From: an uncultured Collinsella sp.
GTDB lineage: Bacteria > Actinomycetota > Coriobacteriia > Coriobacteriales > Coriobacteriaceae
DNA length: 5,448 nt
Direction of reading: 5' to 3'
NCBI GenBank assembly: GCA_905197585.1
Contig: CAJJZO010000127.1
Location: forward strand, 1-5,448
Part shown: positions 1 to 4,423 of the stretch, piece by piece
How the letters are laid out: every line of letters begins with the position of its first letter
How positions within the stretch are numbered: the stretch's first letter is position 1
Program-made: the position numbers and the translations under genes
The notes under the pieces: generated by a model
Databases searched by the model: none
The model's input: only the letters and a program-made list of their open reading frames with translations
Told to the model about the DNA's origin: nothing

Positions 1-1
1 C

Positions 2-367
2 GTTAAGAACAAGGTGGCGGCTCCGTTCCGTTCTGCTGAGTTCGACATCATGTACGGTACGGGCATCTCTAAGGAGGGTTCGATTCTGGACATGGCTGTC
101 GAGTGCGGCATCTGCAAGAAGATGGGCTCCTGGTTTGCCTATGGCGAGGACAAGCTCGGCAACGGTCGCGAGGCCGCCAAGGCGTTCCTGCGCGAACACC
201 CCGATTGCGCTGACGAGATTGAGCATAAGGTCCGCCTTGCCTGCGGGCTTGAGTTTGATGACGATGCTCCGTCCGAGGTCGAGCTGACCGATCGGACTGC
301 GCCTGAGGAGTTTGACGAGCTTTACGCCATCGATGGTTCCGCCATGCTCGATGATGACGACGAGTAG
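2..367 (+). CDS. recA: RecA recombinase, C-terminal part (5' end outside window)
   Basis: This is the last ~121 codons of RecA, the ATP-dependent strand-exchange protein that forms filaments on single-stranded DNA, drives homologous recombination and triggers SOS repressor cleavage. The frame is already open at base 2 (VKNKVAAPF), so the GTG at 14 is an internal valine and not a start. The visible part matches the end of the RecA core (KNKVAAPF, then AEFDIMYGTGISKEG) and the small C-terminal domain (MGSWFAYGEDKLGNGREAAKAF, shown here as its two halves MGSWFAYGEDK and LGNGREAAKAF). It ends in the acidic tail typical of RecA (AMLDDDDE). That tail is known in E. coli to moderate DNA binding. The Walker motifs lie upstream of the window. 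recX follows after 11 bases, as in many bacteria. Identification is secure; only the extent upstream is unknown. Confidence 0.97.
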   Translation, partial: VKNKVAAPFRSAEFDIMYGTGISKEGSILDMAVECGICKKMGSWFAYGEDKLGNGREAAKAFLREHPDCADEIEHKVRLACGLEFDDDAPSEVELTDRTAPEEFDELYAIDGSAMLDDDDE

Positions 368-378
368 CGGTTACGCTC

Positions 379-1071
379 ATGTCGTATACGGTGACCGAGG
401 CCACGGTCGTCTTTCCCGATAAGAAGGCGGCCTCCTCGTTCTCGAGCGGGTATGCGTCCAAAAAGCCTTGCGCACATATCGATTGTGAGCTTGAGGGCGG
501 TTTTGAGCGGTCCATTTGGATTCCCGTGCGGGTCGCGCGCCTGTATGTCAAAAACCGCCCCGATCTTCCCTGCGATTGGGATAACTTTCGTGAGGCGGTG
601 CAGCTCGTCGAGCGTAAATGTGCACTTACCATGGTGACTGAGATGTTATCGCGCCGCGACCATGCGACGGGTGAGGTCCGTGACAAGCTGGCTCGCTACG
701 GCTTTCACCAGCCCGCGATCGATTTCGCCGTCGAGCGCGCCACAGAGTATCACTTTTTAGACGAGAACCGCTTTTGCTCGTACTTTATCGAGGAGCGCAA
801 GCGGCGCGGTTGGGGACAGCGCAAAATCGAGACCGAGCTCAAGCGCCGTCATGTCGTGCTCGATGACATTCCCGGTTATCCCGAGGATTATTTTGCCGTC
901 GAAGACGATTTGGCGCGTGCGTCAGCCCTGCTCGCCAAGCGGCGTGTTCCAGAGACGCGCGGATTCGAAAAACTGGTTCGGTTTTTGATGGGCAAGGGCT
1001 TCTCGTATCACATCGCCGCCGATGCCGTTAAGGCACGCCTCGATGCCGAATGCGAGGAATGTGCGGTTTAG
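379..1071 (+). CDS. recX: RecX regulatory protein
   Basis: Predicted RecX, 230 residues, a cytoplasmic protein that binds RecA filaments and modulates (in E. coli, inhibits) RecA activity. The core is made of three-helix repeats. The first, about residues 72-110, has the family signature ALTMVTEMLSRRDHATGEV followed by KLARYGF. The second, about 112-160, has YHFLDENRFCSYFIEER and RRGWGQRKIETEL. The third, about 175-222, has KLVRFLMGKGFSYHIAADAV. Residues 1-70 form an N-terminal extension relative to the short E. coli protein (166 aa). Bacillus RecX (about 264 aa) also has such an extension, so the length is normal for the long type. The ATG at 379 is the first sensible start, 11 bases after recA. 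It has no clear Shine-Dalgarno sequence (GCGGTTACGCTC precedes it), so translation probably depends on ribosomes finishing recA. The next gene has its own promoter. Confidence 0.93.
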   Translation: MSYTVTEATVVFPDKKAASSFSSGYASKKPCAHIDCELEGGFERSIWIPVRVARLYVKNRPDLPCDWDNFREAVQLVERKCALTMVTEMLSRRDHATGEVRDKLARYGFHQPAIDFAVERATEYHFLDENRFCSYFIEERKRRGWGQRKIETELKRRHVVLDDIPGYPEDYFAVEDDLARASALLAKRRVPETRGFEKLVRFLMGKGFSYHIAADAVKARLDAECEECAV

Positions 1072-1085
1072 GCGTATGCGTTTTG

Positions 1086-1136
1086 TGGCCCTGCCGTTCA
1101 CCGCGTTTTAGCCGCCGTGCCGGGGCCATTTATTTG
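1086..1136 (+). terminator. Possible weak terminator after recX
   Basis: TGGCCC at 1086-1091 pairs exactly with GGGCCA at 1123-1128 and is followed by TTTATTTG. The position, 15 bases after the recX stop, suits an intrinsic terminator. The 31-base loop is long and I see no convincing inner stem. The T-rich stretch also contains the first bases of the rny -35 box. Treat it as a candidate only. Confidence 0.3.
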
Positions 1137-1162
1137 ACAGTTGTTGTGGTTCAACGTACGAT
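1134..1162 (+). promoter_or_regulatory. Promoter for rny operon (sigma70 type)
   Basis: A perfect -35 box TTGACA (1134-1139) is separated by 17 bases from TACGAT (1157-1162), which matches the -10 consensus at four of six positions including the critical first TA and last T. Transcription would begin near 1168-1170, giving a leader of about 160 bases before the rny start at 1329. A 7-bp inverted repeat, TGACAGT (1135-1141) and ACTGTCA (1167-1173), brackets the promoter and could be an operator. Read from sequence only; no start-site data. Confidence 0.7.
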
Positions 1163-1191
1163 AAACACTGTCATTTGCTTTGTGATATGTG

Positions 1192-1206
1192 CTCATCTGT
1201 GATGAG
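1192..1206 (+). promoter_or_regulatory. Small hairpin in rny leader, followed by T-rich stretch
   Basis: CTCATC (1192-1197) pairs perfectly with GATGAG (1201-1206) across a three-base loop TGT. The stretch TTTGTTTATATGTTTATC follows immediately. The stem is short and only half G+C, so it would be a weak terminator or attenuator. It lies about 25 bases after the predicted transcription start. Confidence 0.35.
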
Positions 1207-1267
1207 TTTGTTTATATGTTTATCTGTATCCGACCCGCATAAGCTGCGCCCATATTACTCAAATGTC

Positions 1268-1293
1268 GCGAGCCGTTCGTAAGGACGGTTCGC
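1268..1293 (+). promoter_or_regulatory. Strong leader hairpin with GNRA-type loop upstream of rny
   Basis: Bases 1268-1278 (GCGAGCCGTTC) pair with 1283-1293 (GGACGGTTCGC) over 11 consecutive positions, two of them G-U wobbles (1272/1289 and 1277/1284). The loop is GTAA (1279-1282), which fits the stable GNRA tetraloop class in RNA. TTTGTTGTG follows. It ends 25 bases before the rny Shine-Dalgarno sequence, so it would not itself hide that site. It could act as an attenuator, an RNA-stability element or a processing site. Structure is seen; function is inferred. Confidence 0.6.
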
Positions 1294-1317
1294 TTTGTTG
1301 TGTAACGAATCCATAAA

Positions 1318-1323
1318 AAGGAG
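1318..1323 (+). promoter_or_regulatory. Ribosome-binding site deciding the rny start
   Basis: AAGGAG ends five bases before the ATG at 1329. The in-frame GTG at 1323 overlaps this site and therefore cannot be the start, so the ATG at 1329 is chosen. Confidence 0.85.
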
Positions 1324-1328
1324 TGAGC

Positions 1329-2879
1329 ATGCCTATCATCGCAGCGCTCGTTGGCATCGTTTTGGGTGCCATCGCCGCCATTGCCTACATGCGCACCGCC
1401 AAGCAGGGTAGTCTTCACGAGGCCGACGAAAAGATTCAGTCGGCACACGCGCAGGCTGAGTCCCTGATCGGTGATGCTAAGCGTCAGGCCGAGACCCTCA
1501 AAAAAGAGGCTCTGCTCGAGGCTAAAGAGGAGATCATCAAGAACAAGCAGGCCGCCGAGGCCGAGGACAAGCAGCGTAAGAGCGAGATTCGTACGCTCGA
1601 GAACCGTGTGATGCAGCGCGAGGAGTCCCTCGATCGCCGAAACGACGCTCTCGACAAGCGTGAGCACCAGCTGTCCAGCCAGGCCGGTCAGGTCGAGAAG
1701 CGCTCCCGTGAGCTCGAGGAGCTCTGCGCAAAGCAGACCTCCGAGCTCGCGCGTATCGCCGCCCTTACCCGCGAGGACGCCCACAAGGAGCTCCTCGATA
1801 AGGTTCGCGGCGAGGTCACCCACGAGGCCGCCACGATCATTCGCGAGTCCGAGCAGCAGGTTCGCGCCGAGTGCCACAAGACCGCCCAGGAGATTCTGTC
1901 CCTGGCGATTCAGCGCTGCGCTGCCGACCACACAGCCGAGGTCACCGTTACCTCCGTGCACATTCCCTCTGATGACCTCAAGGGCCGTATCATCGGTCGC
2001 GAGGGTCGCAACATCCGCACCTTCGAGCAGGTTTCCGGCGTCAACCTCGTGATCGACGACACGCCCGAGACCGTCGTTCTTTCGAGCTTCGACCCGGTCC
2101 GTCGTGAGACCGCCCGTGTCGCCCTCGAGAACCTCATCGCCGACGGCCGCATTCACCCCGCCCGCATCGAGGAGATGTATCACAAGGCTGCCGACCTGGT
2201 TCAGCAGCGCGTGCGCGAGGCTGGCGAGCAGGCTGCCTTCGATACCGGCATTCACGACCTGCACCCCGAGATCGTCAAGACCCTTGGTGCCTTGCGCTAC
2301 CGTACCTCGTTTGGTCAGAACGTGCTTCAGCACTCCCTCGAAGTCTCTGACCTGTGCGGCGTGATGGCTTCCGAGCTTGGCCTGGACGTTGTGACCGCCA
2401 AGCGCGCCGGCCTGCTGCACGACCTGGGCAAGGCAATTGACCACGACGTCGAGGGTCCGCATGCCGTCATCGGCGCCGAGCTTGCCCGCCGTTATGGCGA
2501 GAAGCCCGTTATCGTTCATGCTATCGAGGCTCACCATGCCGATGTCGACCCTAACACGGTGCTCGATGTCCTGGTACAGGCCGCTGATGCTGTCTCTGCT
2601 TCTCGCCCCGGTGCCCGTCGCGAGTCTGCCGAGAACTACATCAAGCGTCTCGAGAAGCTCGAGGAGATCGCCAACTCCCATGAAGGCGTCGAGCGTACCT
2701 ATGCCATGCAGGCTGGTCGCGAGGTACACGTCATGGTTCAGCCGGACAAGATCTCCGATGCCCAGTCCACGGTCCTGGCTCACGATATCGCCCATCAGAT
2801 CGAGGAAGAGATGGAGTATCCCGGTCAGGTGCGCGTCGTCGTGATTCGCGAGAGCCGCGCTGTCGATATCGCTAAATAA
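1329..2879 (+). CDS. rny: Ribonuclease Y
   Basis: Membrane-anchored endoribonuclease that starts mRNA decay and processes RNAs; 516 residues against about 520 in Bacillus subtilis. The layout is the full family one. An N-terminal membrane helix spans about residues 3-21 (hydrophobic, IIAALVGIVLGAIAAIAY). A long charged coiled coil rich in E, K, Q and A runs from about 25 to 190. A KH RNA-binding domain starts near 205, with its GxxG loop GREG at 223-226. The HD phosphohydrolase domain spans about 330-425. It contains the expected metal ligands: H335 (QHSLEVSD), H364-D365 (LLHDLGK), H402/H403 (EAHHADV) and D420 (AADAVSASRPGARRE). The C-terminal part (HVMVQPDKI, EEEMEYPGQVRVVVIRE) is also typical. 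It acts at the inner face of the membrane and in Firmicutes joins a degradosome-like network. The start is set by AAGGAG at 1318-1323. It has its own promoter and a structured leader, and it is followed after one base by a GHKL ATPase gene. All catalytic residues look intact. Confidence 0.97.
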   Translation: MPIIAALVGIVLGAIAAIAYMRTAKQGSLHEADEKIQSAHAQAESLIGDAKRQAETLKKEALLEAKEEIIKNKQAAEAEDKQRKSEIRTLENRVMQREESLDRRNDALDKREHQLSSQAGQVEKRSRELEELCAKQTSELARIAALTREDAHKELLDKVRGEVTHEAATIIRESEQQVRAECHKTAQEILSLAIQRCAADHTAEVTVTSVHIPSDDLKGRIIGREGRNIRTFEQVSGVNLVIDDTPETVVLSSFDPVRRETARVALENLIADGRIHPARIEEMYHKAADLVQQRVREAGEQAAFDTGIHDLHPEIVKTLGALRYRTSFGQNVLQHSLEVSDLCGVMASELGLDVVTAKRAGLLHDLGKAIDHDVEGPHAVIGAELARRYGEKPVIVHAIEAHHADVDPNTVLDVLVQAADAVSASRPGARRESAENYIKRLEKLEEIANSHEGVERTYAMQAGREVHVMVQPDKISDAQSTVLAHDIAHQIEEEMEYPGQVRVVVIRESRAVDIAK

Positions 2880-2880
2880 C

Positions 2881-3966
2881 ATGAGCGACGCGAACGAGCT
2901 CATCTCATTTATCGCGTCGATGTCGGGGGAGGGCAACCTTCGCGTCGAGGAGAACCTTGGCGAGGGGTATGTCCGCCTCCGCGTTTCGGAGGCCGAGCGG
3001 CGCCAGGCAAAGCACGACATTCAGCATGTCGAGGATATCGTCATCGAAATGCTCCGTAATGCTCGCGATGCTGGTGCCGACAAGGTCTATCTCGCCACGA
3101 CCAAGGAAGATGGCGTCCGCACGCTTGTCTTTCTGGATAACGGTTCGGGCGTTCCACAGGATATGCAAGAGCGAATCTTCGATGCCCGCGTTACCTCCAA
3201 GCTCGAGAGCATGAAGATGGACCGTTGGGGCGTTCACGGTCGTGGTATGGCGTTGTTCTCTATCAAGCAGAACACGGATGAGGCGCGCGTTGTTACATCG
3301 GGCGTCGATTTGGGCTCCGCGTTTAAGGTGTGCGTTGCTACCGATCGCTTGGGTGAGCGCGCCGACCAGTCGAGCTGGCCTCAGGCGGTTAAAGACGAAG
3401 ACGGACGCTATGTATGTGCTCGCGGCCCCCACAACATCATTCGTGCTGCGTGTGAGTTTGCCCTTGAGGAGCTGCGTTGCTGCGATGTGTATCTGGGCTC
3501 TCCATCCGAGATCGCTGCGACCCTGTACGCTCAGACTTCGAGTCGTCTCGATACGTCGCGCCTGCTCTTTATCGATGACGAGTGCGAGCTTCCGGTTATC
3601 GATCGTTTGGGCCTTGCCTCGGATGCCGAGGACTTTATCCGGATCTGCTCCGGGCTGGGTCTCGAGATGTCCGAGCGCACTGCCCACCGTATTCTGTCGG
3701 GACAGATTAAGCCCGTTCGCGGCGTGACCGCGCGCCTGCTGCGCGAGCGTGATTCTACCTCGCATGCGCCGGCTCCCGTCGATCTTGCCAAGGACCGTCG
3801 AGGCCTTCGTATCGCCAAGGATGATATGGCGCAGTTTTCGCGTGCTGTCGAGCGTGACTTTAACGACCTCGCTGCCCGGTATTACCTCAATCTGTGCGGC
3901 GACCCTAAGATTCGCGTTTCGCGTGATCGCATCACGGTGACGTTCGATCTTGCCAAAGAGGAATAG
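2881..3966 (+). CDS. GHKL (Bergerat fold) ATP-binding protein, function unknown
   Basis: A 361-residue protein with a HATPase-type domain at about residues 45-155. The N box is IVIEMLRNARDAGA (E56, N60, D63). The G1 box is DNGSG (86-90). A TSK motif at 105-107 precedes the glycine-rich G2 box GVHGRGMAL (117-125). A weak G3 position is GSAF (145-148). The N box and TSK recall MutL (ENALDAGA, ATSK), while RIF before the lid recalls histidine kinases. There is no phosphoacceptor histidine domain, no membrane helix and no recognisable MutL, Hsp90 or gyrase remainder. Residues about 249-288 read like a helix-turn-helix (GLEMSERTAHRILSGQIKP). The C-terminal 40 residues (LAARYYLNLCG, IRVSRDRITVTFDL) look like a small alpha/beta unit. 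The ATG lies one base after the rny stop and has no Shine-Dalgarno sequence, so translation is probably coupled to rny. The gene sits where Bacillus-type genomes carry ymdB. ATP binding is well supported; a role in RNA decay or regulation is inference from context. Confidence 0.85.
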   Translation: MSDANELISFIASMSGEGNLRVEENLGEGYVRLRVSEAERRQAKHDIQHVEDIVIEMLRNARDAGADKVYLATTKEDGVRTLVFLDNGSGVPQDMQERIFDARVTSKLESMKMDRWGVHGRGMALFSIKQNTDEARVVTSGVDLGSAFKVCVATDRLGERADQSSWPQAVKDEDGRYVCARGPHNIIRAACEFALEELRCCDVYLGSPSEIAATLYAQTSSRLDTSRLLFIDDECELPVIDRLGLASDAEDFIRICSGLGLEMSERTAHRILSGQIKPVRGVTARLLRERDSTSHAPAPVDLAKDRRGLRIAKDDMAQFSRAVERDFNDLAARYYLNLCGDPKIRVSRDRITVTFDLAKEE

Positions 3967-3970
3967 CATC

Positions 3971-3999
3971 TTTACCGAGTCCGCTCGGTACGATACAGT
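3971..3999 (+). promoter_or_regulatory. Possible promoter for spoVS
   Basis: TTTACC (3971-3976) and TACAGT (3994-3999), each matching four of six consensus bases, are 17 bases apart. Transcription would start near 4005-4007, giving a leader of about 35 bases. A second TACGAT (3989-3994), identical to the rny -10 box, overlaps it but lacks a good -35 partner. Neither box is strong, so read-through from the upstream operon remains possible. Confidence 0.45.
3973..3990 (+). repeat. Perfect 7-bp inverted repeat in the spoVS promoter region
   Basis: TACCGAG (3973-3979) and CTCGGTA (3984-3990) are perfect reverse complements around TCCG. The repeat starts seven bases after the ATPase gene stop. 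No run of T follows (CGATACAGTTATTG), so it is a poor intrinsic terminator. It lies inside the proposed promoter between the -35 and -10 boxes, which fits an operator better. Confidence 0.5.
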
Positions 4000-4006
4000 T
4001 ATTGCA

Positions 4007-4026
4007 GTTAAAACGTACTTTTAAAC
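4007..4026 (+). promoter_or_regulatory. Imperfect 20-bp palindrome before spoVS, operator candidate
   Basis: GTTAAAACGT followed by ACTTTTAAAC matches its own reverse complement at 16 of 20 positions, centred on GTAC. It covers the expected start of transcription and ends two bases before the AGGAG ribosome-binding site. Part of the symmetry comes from A/T runs, so chance is possible. Confidence 0.35.
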
Positions 4027-4028
4027 GC

Positions 4029-4033
4029 AGGAG
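4029..4033 (+). promoter_or_regulatory. Ribosome-binding site deciding the spoVS start
   Basis: AGGAG ends seven bases before the ATG at 4041. The upstream in-frame TTG at 4002 would add 13 residues (MQLKRTFKRRSFF) not found in the family and would place this site inside the gene, so 4041 is the start. Confidence 0.85.
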
Positions 4034-4040
4034 TTTCTTC

Positions 4041-4358
4041 ATGGATTGCCTGAAGGTATCAAGCAAATCATCGCCCGCGTCCGTTGCCGGCGCCATTGCC
4101 GGCATGGTCAAAGATGGCGTCCCCGTCAACATTCAATGCGTCGGTGCCGGTGCCGTCAACCAGGCCATCAAGGCCGTTGCCATTGCGCGCGGCTTTCTGA
4201 TTCCGACCGGCTTTGATGTCTCCTGCGCGCCGGTGTTCTCCGACATCCTCATTAACGGGGAGTCGCGCACTGCGATTCGTCTCTCTATCTACGTTCACCA
4301 GATTAATCGGGCTGCTATGGATAGCGTCGTCATGGACGACGTTAAGCCTGTTGCGTAA
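4041..4358 (+). CDS. spoVS: SpoVS-family (stage V sporulation protein S) protein
   Basis: A 105-residue protein closely resembling Bacillus subtilis SpoVS (86 aa). It shows the N-terminal LKVSSKSSPASVAGAIAG, the central GAGAVNQAIKAVAIARGFL, and the later CAPVFSDILINGESRTAIRL. The fold is Alba-like, small alpha/beta and probably dimeric, so nucleic-acid binding is often suspected but is not established. In Bacillus the gene affects spore coat and cortex formation. It also occurs in bacteria that do not form spores, so the name should not be read as evidence of sporulation here. Compared with the Bacillus protein it has about 18 extra C-terminal residues (YVHQINRAAMDSVVMDD and a few more), which are mostly polar. 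The ATG at 4041 has a good AGGAG seven bases upstream. It lies 74 bases after the ATPase gene and 65 bases before miaB, in the same place relative to rny and miaB as in Bacillus-type genomes. Confidence 0.92.
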   Translation: MDCLKVSSKSSPASVAGAIAGMVKDGVPVNIQCVGAGAVNQAIKAVAIARGFLIPTGFDVSCAPVFSDILINGESRTAIRLSIYVHQINRAAMDSVVMDDVKPVA

Positions 4359-4423
4359 GCGAGCCATCTGCACGCTTGTAGCACCTATGCGCCCCGTCGA
4401 TACCATCGTTAGGATGTAAGCTC

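Noticed and set aside
1323..1328. GTG at 1323 as the rny start
   Set aside because: It overlaps the AAGGAG ribosome-binding site, while the ATG at 1329 is spaced correctly from it.
1212..3020. A 602-codon open frame on the minus strand across rny
   Set aside because: It is exactly antisense to RNase Y, whose domains and catalytic residues are all recognised. The leucine- and glycine-rich translation has no family features, and such frames are expected opposite GC-biased codons.
2881..3966. Calling the GHKL protein MutL or a sensor histidine kinase
   Set aside because: The N box and TSK resemble MutL and the region before the lid resembles kinases, but the rest matches neither. A kinase phosphoacceptor domain, a sensor domain and the MutL GFRGEAL motif are all absent.
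2905..3969. A 354-codon open frame on the minus strand across the GHKL gene
   Set aside because: The plus-strand frame carries clear ATP-binding motifs and fits the operon; the antisense product shows no recognisable motif and no suitable ribosome-binding site was seen.
4357..4377. AAGCG/CGCTT inverted repeat after spoVS as a terminator
   Set aside because: Only five base pairs with an 11-base loop and no T run; spoVS and miaB may be co-transcribed.
4376..4406. TTGTAG and TACCAT as a miaB promoter
   Set aside because: Spacing is 19 bases and the -35 match is weak, so it is no better than chance.
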